This document shows positions 49,951 through 59,600 of a stretch of DNA of 64,000 nucleotides, in pieces. Both the position numbers and the translations under genes were made by a program. Position 1 is the first letter of the stretch; every line of letters starts with the position of its first letter. The notes under the pieces were generated by a model that did no database searches, was not told the DNA's origin, and saw nothing but the letters and a program-made list of their open reading frames with translations. The DNA is from Candidatus Tumulicola sp. (GTDB lineage Bacteria; Vulcanimicrobiota; Vulcanimicrobiia; Eremiobacterales; Eremiobacteraceae): assembly GCA_035601835.1 (NCBI GenBank), contig DATNNM010000009.1:1-64000 (forward strand), given 5' to 3'.

Positions 49951-50270
49951 TCAAAGAACGGGTGACATCGGGCTAAGACCCTGGTGATCGCGGTCTCTCC
50001 GTTGACGAGCCTAACACTGAGCCTATCACATTCGCCGCCCCGGAGTCACTGGGAAGGTTTAGCCTCCCACGTTTCAAGGTGTTTGCGAACGCGTGTGCTC
50101 CGAATCTAGCTGTCGCACCAAACTCTAACCGAATAAAAGGCCCAAAACCCGTTGACGCGCCGGATAAATCATGCTTGGCGCGGTGGCGTTCCAATAATCC
50201 GTCCGGGATGATTCTGTCGAACGCGCTCTGTGGAAACTTCAAACACTTTCAAGATTCGGAAACTCTGCGA
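49951..50270. other. intergenic region before RHS gene
   Basis: No gene or known riboswitch is recognised. The 89-residue frame here lacks a ribosome-binding site and typical composition. The region presumably holds the RHS promoter; AT-rich AATAAAAGG near 50131-50140 is the only weakly promoter-like part. Confidence 0.4.
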
Positions 50271-50873
50271 CTACGAACTCACCACGAGCACATTGCGAGC
50301 ATTGGTCAGGTTGTAGTAGTCGTGGTCGCCGAAATAATATGTCCCTGGTGTCACACTCAGCGGCTGTGAGAAACATGGCAGTGGAGCGAGTTGCCCGGTG
50401 GACCATTGCGCCTGCGAGATCGAGTTTCCAATCTGTTGCTGCGTCGAAGTGGGGAAGCTGTACGGGGGTGCCGGAAAGCCGATGGCATTCGGGAACCCCA
50501 CTGCTGAATGCAGAATTGTTGCCGGCCCGGTGTTCTCCGCGTTCACGAATTGGATGACGTCGGTCGAGTGCGCGTTGATGACCGCAGCGACGTTGTCGAA
50601 GGTTTGATTCGTGTTCGCCTTGATATAGCCGTTAATCACGTTGTATGGCGAAGCAATAGTTGCGGTGATGCTCGACGACATGACGATGAGCACAGTCGCT
50701 TGCGGCGCCTGCGTTGCGCACGCTGCCGGGCTGCTCGATGGACCAGCGCTGGGCGTGGGAGTTGGGGTCGGCCCCGGAACGACCGAATAGCTCGGCAGGT
50801 GCGCACAGGCCGCGATGGCGAGAGCACAGCCCCATAGGGCCAGCACGCCAATCGGTTGGGCACGAGCGTTCAC
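50271..50873 (-). CDS. cupredoxin-like lipoprotein coupled to secretin
   Basis: GTG 50873 overlaps the secretin stop (GTGA). The 200-residue product begins VNARAQPIGVLALWGCALAI then AACAH with a lipobox at C23, and a Pro/Thr/Ser linker (GPTPTPTPSAGPSSSP). The remainder looks like a cupredoxin barrel: TDVIQFVNAENTGPATILHS and the end SVTPGTYYFGDHDYYNLTNA. The usual C-x-x-H-x4-M copper loop is not present in normal form, although one Cys and one His remain nearby. Either a copper-protein relative or a pilotin-like partner of the secretin. Confidence 0.7.
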   Translation of the reverse strand: MNARAQPIGVLALWGCALAIAACAHLPSYSVVPGPTPTPTPSAGPSSSPAACATQAPQATVLIVMSSSITATIASPYNVINGYIKANTNQTFDNVAAVINAHSTDVIQFVNAENTGPATILHSAVGFPNAIGFPAPPYSFPTSTQQQIGNSISQAQWSTGQLAPLPCFSQPLSVTPGTYYFGDHDYYNLTNARNVLVVSS

Positions 50874-53590
50874 GGAAGCACGCTGATCGGGATTTGCAGG
50901 TTGGCGCTGGATCCATCGGGTTTGGAAGCCGTAAGCGTCAGCTGTGCTTGCGGCTGGCCCAGCGGGATGCTCCCCGCATTGAAGGGGAACGAGGCTTGCC
51001 ATTGCCCCGGTGAGACAAGAGTCAGTGTTGACGAGTAGCCGCCTGCGCCGAGCGTCACTGCGTTGGCGTTGGTCGTGGTGATGACCGAAACATGAACGAG
51101 CGCGCCGTTACGTAGCACGGTGGGAGAAAACGAAGCATACAAGATGCGCACCGGATCGGTCGGACCGGCGTACGAGTTTGGCGGCGGACTTCCGAACGTG
51201 AAGACATTGGCCGCTGCGAACGCGGAGGGCGTCGGCTGAGGCAACGCTATGGCTTGGCGAGATACGCCGACCACGCCTTGGGGCGAAGGCGTCGGCTGCG
51301 CCAAGGGCAGACCCATTGGGAACTGGCCGCTCGGCGTTGGCAGGTTGGCATTCGGCGGCAAAGTGGGTAGGGCGCGCGGCGTTGGCAGCACCGGCAAGGC
51401 AGGCCCCGGAACGACGAGGTTCTCCCCAGCACGTAAGATGTGCGGCGTCACCACGATGATCAACTCGTTGCGCGACTGGGTGAGTTGCTGGTTGCGGAAG
51501 ATGCGCCCGATGAGCGGGAGATCTCCCAAGATGGGCAGCCTGTTTTCGGTGCGCGTGGTGCTCTCTTGGATGAGACCGCCGATCACCAGTGTCTGGTTAT
51601 CATGCAGCTGCACGGTCGTCACCACTTCGCGCGAAGAGATCTGCGGCACGCCGTTGTTGATGCCGGCCAAACTGCTCACATTGGGATGCAAGGTCACGGA
51701 GACCTCATCGCCGCTGTTGACGACCGGGGTGATGTCCAGCAAGACGCCGGTCTGGAAGCTTTGCACGCTGGTTTGCGTGGGCACGCCAACACCGCCGCCG
51801 CTTGTCACAAGAATTGATATGTTATCGCCGGCCTTGATTGAGGCGGTTCGGCCGGACATGGTTGTGATGCGCGGATCAGCGAGTACGCGTGCCTGACCAT
51901 GCTGAATGAGAAAGTTGAGCTGCGCGGTGATGGAGATTCCGGTGCGAGTAAAGGGTTGGATGCCTAGCAGCGGTGGTGGGGTGCCGCCGGTCGGCGGGGC
52001 GATTGGTTGAATCTCGGAGTATGTCGTGCCGATGACCGCAGTCGGAAAATTCAAGCCCAAGTTCTTGGCGGTGCTTTCTTGCACTTCGAGGACCTCGGTG
52101 TCGAGCACGACCTGCGGCGGCGAAATATCTAGTTTGTCGATGAGCTGTCTGGCCAGCTTGATGCTGTACGGGCTTCCCGAAAGAACCAGGCTGGTTGAGT
52201 TTGGTGGTACTGTGATCCGAAGATCCGGGGCCGAGCCCTGCAGAGCTTGCGTGACGGTCGTCTGAATGTCCGTCGCGGTGGTTGAGACCGCACCTTGGGT
52301 CAAACCGGGCTGTGCGGATTTCAAGGTCACGACCTCGATGTTCGTACCGCCCGGACCCGCTACGCCTGCGCCGGCCACTCCCGTCGTCGTGCTCGTTGCG
52401 CCTGAGGTTCCGGGCGCGACGTCAAGTTGATTGACCGCGTCTGCGATGCGTTGTTGTTCGGAGGTCGTGGCGAGCACCGAAATCGCGTTAAGATCGGCAT
52501 CGACGTCCACGTGAATGTCCGAGAACGAGCGGGTCAGTAAGCCCGCTACTGAGCGCGCATCGACGAACCTGATGCGATACACTTGGGTGAATCGGCTGCC
52601 TGCCTGCGGCAGATCGATCAAGGCAATTAACGCCTTGGCCTTAGCGATCGCATCGGGCGGTCCGCTCAAGATCACGGATGTTCCAAGGGCACTGGCGCGC
52701 ACATCGGGATATTGGCGCGCCACGACGCGGGCAACATCTCGCGACCGCGCTTGGGTCACTTTGACCGCCTCGGCCGCAGCGAAGGTGGGGGCCGGCGTGA
52801 CCGTGGGTGTGTCAATTGATGCGATCACGGATTTGATTTGCGTTAGATCTTGTGGGATAGCGACTACGATGATTGTCTTGTTCGGACCAGCAGATATGCG
52901 CGCGCGCGGGTAGAGCGCCTGCAGCCGAGTCGCCAACGCCCTGGCATTAACCGTTCGCACTGGAACGGCCTCACTTACCGGACGCGTTGGATTCTGGACG
53001 TCGATGCCCTGAAGCACACCGCGCATTGCCTGGACGACTTCAGGCGTTGCAATGACAATAACCGCGTTGGCTGAGCTATCGACGTTTATTTGAGCGTGCG
53101 GGTATAGGCCTCGCAGGACTGAAGCTGCCCGGTCCGCAGAAATGACGGTGACTGGAATGACAGCGGGTGCGATGCCCGGGGTAACGCTTGGCACCGCGCC
53201 GGTGGTACGAATCGGGGCGCTCGAACCAATCACGATGACGTTGCCGCTGCGGTGGATGCGGTATCCAAATTGTGAGGTCAACGCCTCGAGCGCTTGATCG
53301 AGCGTCACGTCGTGCAACGTCATGCTCACGCGACCCTGCACGTCATTGCCGACTACAATGTTGATTCCGACTTGCCTGCCGAGTTTGAGAAGTACATCGC
53401 GTAACGGTTCATTCTCGGCCGTAAGTGAAATGCGCCCGGCGGATTCGCTTATGGTCGCGGCAGTCGTCGACAATGGCGCAAATACGGATGGAAGCACAAG
53501 TGCCACAGCGAGAACAACCACGATGATTCGAGCGATCTTCAATGCCGCCTCGAACGAATAGCGCACCCCTGCGAGGTGGGCATCCCACAT
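50870..53590 (-). CDS. secretin (PilQ/GspD family)
   Basis: A 906-residue outer-membrane secretin. Signal-like helix IARIIVVVLAVALVLPSVF at about 18-36; N0/STN domain (EPLRDVLLKLGRQVGINIVV...VTLDQALEALTSQFGYRI) at 60-120; several N1-type repeats (VIVIATPEVVQAM, VVVAIPQDLTQIKSVIASID, VILSGPPDAIAKAKALIALID); secretin core from about 500 to 720 with VPTQTSVQSFQTGVLLDITP and RNELIIVVTPHIL. A Pro/Gln-rich linker and an unusual C-terminal Ig-like domain (about 815-906) follow. TTG 53542 is an alternate start with a better leader. No pilM-P genes are adjacent. Confidence 0.93.
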   Translation of the reverse strand: MWDAHLAGVRYSFEAALKIARIIVVVLAVALVLPSVFAPLSTTAATISESAGRISLTAENEPLRDVLLKLGRQVGINIVVGNDVQGRVSMTLHDVTLDQALEALTSQFGYRIHRSGNVIVIGSSAPIRTTGAVPSVTPGIAPAVIPVTVISADRAASVLRGLYPHAQINVDSSANAVIVIATPEVVQAMRGVLQGIDVQNPTRPVSEAVPVRTVNARALATRLQALYPRARISAGPNKTIIVVAIPQDLTQIKSVIASIDTPTVTPAPTFAAAEAVKVTQARSRDVARVVARQYPDVRASALGTSVILSGPPDAIAKAKALIALIDLPQAGSRFTQVYRIRFVDARSVAGLLTRSFSDIHVDVDADLNAISVLATTSEQQRIADAVNQLDVAPGTSGATSTTTGVAGAGVAGPGGTNIEVVTLKSAQPGLTQGAVSTTATDIQTTVTQALQGSAPDLRITVPPNSTSLVLSGSPYSIKLARQLIDKLDISPPQVVLDTEVLEVQESTAKNLGLNFPTAVIGTTYSEIQPIAPPTGGTPPPLLGIQPFTRTGISITAQLNFLIQHGQARVLADPRITTMSGRTASIKAGDNISILVTSGGGVGVPTQTSVQSFQTGVLLDITPVVNSGDEVSVTLHPNVSSLAGINNGVPQISSREVVTTVQLHDNQTLVIGGLIQESTTRTENRLPILGDLPLIGRIFRNQQLTQSRNELIIVVTPHILRAGENLVVPGPALPVLPTPRALPTLPPNANLPTPSGQFPMGLPLAQPTPSPQGVVGVSRQAIALPQPTPSAFAAANVFTFGSPPPNSYAGPTDPVRILYASFSPTVLRNGALVHVSVITTTNANAVTLGAGGYSSTLTLVSPGQWQASFPFNAGSIPLGQPQAQLTLTASKPDGSSANLQIPISVLP

Positions 53591-54036
53591 TCGCCGCTGG
53601 ACCCTCTTGCCCTATCGAATAAATATCCTTCGTCTACATATTCCGGCCATAGGCTAGGGCTTAAGTTTGCGGACTTCACTAGTGGCCCCGCGACGTCTCT
53701 CTGATAGACTCAAGCGTGGAGGCATACGCGTGAGAGCCTTGTTTCGCTCCAAGAACCGGTATGTCGTTGTCGCCGCTTTGAAGCTGGCGATGTTTCCGCA
53801 ATGGCGCGGCGAGAGGGCAGGTCAGCATCTTCGAGGTGAGGCCTTCTGTACCGCTGCCGTTGAGCGTATTGCAATTCGATCGACAGGATCTGCTCAACGC
53901 GGCTTACGCGGCTGGCGAGGTTGCGGGCAAGTCACCCCAGCCAAGCCATCTCTGAGGCAAAGATTGTGGGATTTTTCCCGCACTCGAAATCGTCCGTAGC
54001 GAATTGGTCGCGAGGTCTAAATGGAGGTTGACCCTT
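53591..54036. other. intergenic region, possible small ORF
   Basis: No strong gene. A 39-codon frame at 53836-53955 (GTG start; VRPSVPLPLSVLQFDRQDLLNAAYAAGE) has natural-looking composition and could be a gene remnant. AT-rich AATAAATATCC near 53619-53629 may be part of the secretin promoter on the minus strand. Confidence 0.35.
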
Positions 54037-54570
54037 GTGAGTATTAACTCGATGGTGGACGTTAGCGTGGTGAAGCACCTAGCGAAGCAAGACCCCAAGA
54101 CGAGTAATGCGACTCTGCCTTTGAATCTAATGGCGCTCACCGGCGCGCTGGATTCCGGAACGCCGACACCACTGGCGATTCAACAGGCCGGAAGCAAGGC
54201 GCTCCAAGGTGATTGGGACCGTATCACGACCTATATTCCGTCGGAAGTTATCGGCGCGTATTTGGCCATACTCAACATCGTCCCGGGCCCTTACGCAACC
54301 ACTTGGGATCCGTGGGCGTTTTACGTTCTGTTGGCCTTGACGCCTATTGCGGTCGTAGCGGGTGTTGCGGGCAAGATAAGAAGCGCGACTGGTAAACTGC
54401 CGCCTATCAAAGCATACTCGATTTTTCCGATACTTGCGGCGCCCGTCGCGTTCGCTGCGTGGGGTCTGGCCATAAGCCTAGTGGACCCAAGATACTCGCT
54501 GCTTGGTGCGACCCAAGTGCCGTCGTTTGTGGGCGTTGGCTATCGTTGGGGCTTCCCTGATACTCGGTGA
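54037..54570 (+). CDS. membrane protein of unknown family
   Basis: GTG 54037 has GGAGG 9 bases upstream and replaces a longer frame. The 177-residue protein has a soluble first third (LPLNLMALTGALDSGTPTPL), a helix with TTYIPSEVIGAYLAILNIVP, and two later hydrophobic helices (PWAFYVLLALTPIAVVAGVAG; FPILAAPVAFAAWGLAISLV). The YIPSEVIGAYLA motif is seen in small bacterial membrane proteins of unknown function. It precedes two exported proteins on the same strand. Confidence 0.65.
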   Translation: MSINSMVDVSVVKHLAKQDPKTSNATLPLNLMALTGALDSGTPTPLAIQQAGSKALQGDWDRITTYIPSEVIGAYLAILNIVPGPYATTWDPWAFYVLLALTPIAVVAGVAGKIRSATGKLPPIKAYSIFPILAAPVAFAAWGLAISLVDPRYSLLGATQVPSFVGVGYRWGFPDTR

Positions 54571-54629
54571 GCTTTCAAAGCTGTTTGATTGAGCAACTCG
54601 AGTGCGCCCTTTTATGAAGGGACTCTTAA

Positions 54630-54926
54630 ATGAACCGCTTTGTCATCGTGGTGTTTCTCATGAGCACTCCTTTGAGCGCTTGCAATCAGAATATCAACCT
54701 CGCCTCCGGACAGGATTTACCCCAGGCGGCTGCACGCCAGGAGAGACCTTTTATCGACTTGGCAGCGGGATCTCTATGGCAGTTGTCAACGGGCGCGACT
54801 CTTGGAATCTCATCTCATCACTTATCTGCGCCGGCGACCACGGTGTATATTGGCTGCGCCATGGACGGACGCGTCCGCGCTGCACTACTTGTGTTCTTAT
54901 CGGGTCGCTCAAGAGGTCTTGCGTGA
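54630..54926 (+). CDS. small lipoprotein
   Basis: ATG 54630 is preceded by AAGGGA. The N-terminus MNRFVIVVFLMSTPLSACNQ has a lipobox (LSAC, C18). The 80-residue mature part is short and unassigned; its end contains a hydrophobic strand (VRAALLVFLSGRSRG). A different frame over the same DNA (54602-54940) lacks signal character and was not chosen. It lies 18 bases before the next secreted protein gene, probably in one operon. Confidence 0.6.
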   Translation: MNRFVIVVFLMSTPLSACNQNINLASGQDLPQAAARQERPFIDLAAGSLWQLSTGATLGISSHHLSAPATTVYIGCAMDGRVRAALLVFLSGRSRGLA

Positions 54927-54944
54927 TTAGGAAAGGATAAAACC

Positions 54945-56567
54945 GTGGGCTACGCTTTCAAACGGTCAACGCGTCGGTGCGTCACTGTGGCAGCCGCGAT
55001 CGTCGCCCTGGGTGCGGTCTTCTGTGCTCCCGCTCCAGCCTTCGCGCAACAGAAACTCTACTTTTCGGTTGCGCAGGAGCGTACTTCTAAGGATCACGTA
55101 ATCGTCGAGAAGCCTCGTGGCACCGTGTCACTCGAAATCGTCGGTATCAACGGCTTCAAGTACAAGAATGCGATGGTCACGACGACAGTTCAGGCGCTGG
55201 CGGGTCCAGATTTTACGCCGCTTCTTGGCAACATCCAGAACATGCTTCCGCTAGGGCAGATTTTCGCCCCTCTAGGGTCGTGGTGGAAGGGCGCGGTCCA
55301 TCCCGGCTTCGCGGTAGAGGCCGCTCGAACAGCGTTGAAGCAGGCCAAGGTTGAGCACCGGTGCGACAAAGGTTTGGATTTCGCTTGCGCGCGACGAGTA
55401 GTCGAACTTCTTGAAAGTGAGCGGGCGACAATATTGCAGGCCTTCGAAACTAGGCGCCAGGCCCTTAGCAAGCCTGAGGGCTTAACTACAAGCGCCAGTA
55501 GCACCGTTGACAAAGCCGCATTGATGCCCGCAAACGTCGACGCCGATAAGTTCGCCCGCCAATTCTCCGAGGTAGTACTCAAGCAATATCCCGTCGCCGT
55601 ACGCGCATGGAAACAGGTAAACGATCTCGGCGACGGTACCGATGCAACGGACTGCGTTCTTGGCCCGACGGACCATTTCTCATTCGACTGCGTCAAGCGC
55701 TTTCAGAAGCTCGAGCTTGCCGAATTTCGTCGGACGCTTACCCTGCAAAGCAAGCTTACTCCATTCGAATATGAGCGGATCAAGGACGCGCTGGAGCCGC
55801 TAGACGTTTCTGCGTACGCGCAGGACGGTTTAGCCGGATCGCAGATGAGGTCGGCATACGCGCAGCTGAAGGGCACGCTTGATGACCTGCTACTTGGGGA
55901 GTCGAGCAGTACGGCCGAGCCGGTGTCTCAACCCAAAGCGACGCCGGCGCCTGAGCCGGGTGCTCACTACAAGAGTCAATTTGTGCTGGAAGCCACGGGA
56001 ATCGGTTGCGCAAAAGGCCTTGGCTTCAACGGACTGAGCACGTCCATCTCGGTGAGGGCCGAGGCGCGGCAGCAAAGTAAACCAGCACTTGCTCAAGACA
56101 TCGTTACGATTGATTGCCCAAGCCGGTTTGCAGTGAGCGCGGGCGCTGGCTATAGCACGTTGCCCAACATCGACTATCAGGCTCAAGGCGTGCTCGCCAT
56201 CGTCAACGGCAAGCCGGTAATTGATCACTATGTCGTCGCGTATAAGGTGAATAGCCGCGCCAGAACTGTTGGCGCGGCCCTTGCGCATTTCGATGTCGCA
56301 AGCATCGGAGGCGGATCCGGTGCTCCCCATCTCAACTTGACCGCTGGCGTCGGCGCCTCCAAGAGCTCCATCGATCTGCTCTATGGCTTCAGCGTCGCTT
56401 TTGGGAAAAGGGCTTTTCTGAACGTGGTCGAGCACGTGGGTAGTGTCACTCAACTCCATCCCGGCTTTTTCGTCGCTCAGACGATCCCAGCCAATTTCTC
56501 TCCGCCCACGCAACAGTTAACGACGACTAAACTGGCCTGGCTGTTAACTATTTCAACCGGCAAGTAA
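54945..56567 (+). CDS. exported protein, possibly outer-membrane associated
   Basis: GTG 54945 follows AAAGGA by 7 bases. The N-terminus MGYAFKRSTRRCVTVAAAIVALGAVFCAPAPAFAQ is a Sec signal. Residues about 60-330 are helical with paired Cys (HRCDKGLDFACARR; TDCVLG...FDCVKRF); 335-355 form a Pro-rich hinge; 360-540 show alternating strands with a beta-barrel-like finish. It may be a periplasmic module tethered to a barrel-type domain. Family unknown. Confidence 0.65.
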   Translation: MGYAFKRSTRRCVTVAAAIVALGAVFCAPAPAFAQQKLYFSVAQERTSKDHVIVEKPRGTVSLEIVGINGFKYKNAMVTTTVQALAGPDFTPLLGNIQNMLPLGQIFAPLGSWWKGAVHPGFAVEAARTALKQAKVEHRCDKGLDFACARRVVELLESERATILQAFETRRQALSKPEGLTTSASSTVDKAALMPANVDADKFARQFSEVVLKQYPVAVRAWKQVNDLGDGTDATDCVLGPTDHFSFDCVKRFQKLELAEFRRTLTLQSKLTPFEYERIKDALEPLDVSAYAQDGLAGSQMRSAYAQLKGTLDDLLLGESSSTAEPVSQPKATPAPEPGAHYKSQFVLEATGIGCAKGLGFNGLSTSISVRAEARQQSKPALAQDIVTIDCPSRFAVSAGAGYSTLPNIDYQAQGVLAIVNGKPVIDHYVVAYKVNSRARTVGAALAHFDVASIGGGSGAPHLNLTAGVGASKSSIDLLYGFSVAFGKRAFLNVVEHVGSVTQLHPGFFVAQTIPANFSPPTQQLTTTKLAWLLTISTGK

Positions 56568-56664
56568 ATAGGAAAACCTTTTGCGGCTGCGAACAGACGC
56601 AACTAATGCGAGCCGGCACCCACGAGTTTCTTGACCATACGACTGCACACGTCGGAGGAACCCT

Positions 56665-59600
56665 ATGCCGAGAGTCGTCGTCGCCGGATCCGAAAACGAC
56701 ACTTCGTTCGCTGTCATTGATTTCACCAACCCGAATGCTCCCAGCGTCAAGTTAGTCGACCCGGGCTTCGCCTCTGGCTGCCACGTGACCATCAACGGGA
56801 ATAATGCCGTCGCGGGCAGTGTACTCACCAGCAAAGTGCGACTCGTCGATGTCTCCAATCCCGCGGTTCCCGCCTTGCGCGGCACCATCGCGACGCCGTT
56901 GAACGGCATCGGAGCGATCGCGATGCGCGGGTCGCGCGTTGCGGTGGGAGAGTTTGTCAACAATTTCAAAGCACGGGTATCCCTGCTCGACTTCTCCAAT
57001 CCCAACGCGCCCACCGTGATTGGCACTGCTGCAACACCGCTCGCCTCCAATCCCAACACCGCCGTCGGATCGATCGCCTTCCTCTCCGACAACGTTGTGG
57101 TCGCCTCGGGGCCGAGCGATTTCGAGATCGTGCAGGTCGATTTTTCAAACCCGATGGCCCCCGTCGTCACGAATTTCAATCCGGTATTGGCGGGTCCGCC
57201 CGTCATCGATTCCGACAGCGCCGTGATTGCCGCCGGCGACAGCACCAGCGGTATTCTTAAGTTGTTCGATGTCAACAAGGCGCTTATCGCCTCGGTGAAT
57301 ACCATGCTGCCCGGCATCACCTCGGTGGCGGTCTCCAATCCGCTAGTTCTCGCGGCCAGTGCCAACAGCTTCAACTCGGACAAGGTCGACTTCGGCGGCC
57401 CCAGCGTCAGTTCGTTCAACCCGAATCTCGCAGGCGGCTCTACTACCGCAATCGAGGGGAAAACGGGGGCATGTGGCGCGATTCTGGGTTCGAGTGTCGC
57501 ACTGGTCGATCTAACTGGCGCGCCAGCCGTACTTGGGACCGCCAACGCAGCGGTCGCGTCGATTTCCACGCTGGCGATCAGCACCTTTGCGGGGCCAGGC
57601 GGGCCGCAAGTCACGGTCAATCCGCTTGCTTTGGTCTTCGGCGCCGTCAAGGTTAACACTCTCCAGTCCTTGATGTTCACCATTCACAATGCTGGCGGCG
57701 GCAATCTCAACATCAACAACCTGCACAGCTCCGACCCGCGCTTCACTTTCAGCCCCGGCGGGCCGTTCAATCTCGCGGGTGGCGGGAATCAGGTGGTTAC
57801 GATCACCTTCAAACCCACTGCCGAGGCACCGTTCAGCGGCAACCTGATTTTCAGTACCAATGACCTCGCGCATCCCACCGTCACCGTTCCTTTGTCCGGC
57901 GTTGGCGGGCTTCCCCACATCAGTGTGTCGCCTTTGAACCTAGACCTGGGCAGCGTGGCGGTATGCCTCTCGGGCTCGCTCCCGGTCAACATCAAGAACA
58001 CCGGCGCCGTGCCCCTGACGGTGAGCTCGGTGACTACTAGCGGTCCGCCATTCAGCGCGGCGCCCGGGAATCTCGTCGTCAATGCCGGTGCCACCGCGCC
58101 AGTGACAGCAAAATTCACGCCATCGGCGATCGGGCCGGCGGCCGGCACGCTCACCATCACCTCGGACGATCAGACCAACCCGGCGGTCAACGTGGCGCTG
58201 AACGGTACGGGTCTTCCCACGCCGCCGCCAGCCATCGCAGTCAGTCCCAACCCGATCAACTTCGGCGCCACGCCTGTGCAGTTCTACATCGGACGGCGTA
58301 TCACAATTGCCAACACCAGCCCGTGCCAATCTCTCTTCGTGACGCTGACCTCCAACGGCGCGCCCTTTTTCGTCACCGATGTCGATCCCACCACGCTGCC
58401 GCCGGCGTCGCTCACGGTTTCAGGCAGCGTTCCGGCAAACGCGTCCAAGCGTTTCGTGGTTGTCTTCGCGCCCACGGTCCTCGGAGCGTCCAATGGGACC
58501 TTAGCGATCACGAGCAACGACCCGATTAATCCGAAGGTGAATGTTCCGCTCAGCGGCATGGGCGTCCAGCTCAATCCGGCATCAGTGGAGCTGGTACTAG
58601 ATCGTTCCGGCAGCATGTCCGCACCCGCGCAAGGCGGGACCAAGATGGACGGGCTGAAAGCAGCCGTGCACCTGTTTGCGGATCTCATGATTCCAGGCCA
58701 GGGTGACGAAATGGGGTCGGTGGAATTCGATGACGCAGTAAACGTGCTCACGCCGTTTGGCTCTTACGACACCCCGAAGCGAGATGCCATCAAGAACGAC
58801 GCCGACACGCTGACACCGCGCCACCTTACGTCGATCGGCGGCGGGCTGCACACCGGGCAGGCGCAGGTTGTTGCCGGGACGACAGGGCGCAAGGTCATCC
58901 TCGTGTTTACCGACGGCATGGAAAATACTCCCCCGATGATTGCCACCGAGGAGCCGCCCATCCTCGCCGCTGGAACCGAAGTGTACGCCATCGGCCTGGG
59001 CCAGCCTCAGAATATCTCCGCCGCAGCGCTGAGCATGCTGGCCGCCTCGTCCAATGGAAACTTTTTCCAGACGGACGACACGCTCATCCTGCGAAAGCAT
59101 TTCGTGCAGGTGCTGGCCGACGCATTTCGCCAGAACATGGCCCAGGACCCCGTATTCGCGATCGCTCAAGGCGCCACCAAGAAGATCCCGGTCTCCATCA
59201 CGCAATGCGAACGCCGCATCACGTTCGTGCTCAACTGGGACGATGCCGGTTCTCAAGTGGATCTCAACGTGCGCGCTCCCGACGGCACGCTGTTCACGCC
59301 CAACTCGCCGAACCAAAACCAGCTCGTGCGGTATGGCGATTTTCCCGGGTATCGCTATTACCAGATCGCGTTTCCGCCACTGGATCCCGGCTCGGGGCTG
59401 ACCATCGGTCCGTCACAGTTGGGCCAGTGGGTGATGGAGGTGCGCGGCTCGGCGCTGGCCGGTGCCAGCGAGCGCTGTACTACCAGTGTGGTGGTGGAAA
59501 GCCAGCTTGAACTCCGTGGCATCGTTCATGCGGTGGACATTGGCCAGCCCATCCAGATTGAAGCGACGATCACGGATCACGGTTTGCCAGTGACCACCGC

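Noticed and set aside
49973-50242. 89-codon minus-strand frame before the RHS gene
   Set aside because: No ribosome-binding site and no recognisable pattern; likely chance.
53667-53999. 110-codon plus-strand frame
   Set aside because: Although a GGAGG-GTG pair occurs inside it, the protein becomes Arg/Gly-rich shadow sequence after about 30 residues.
56553-57683. 376-codon minus-strand frame
   Set aside because: Antisense to the propeller part of the VWA protein; composition of a shadow frame.
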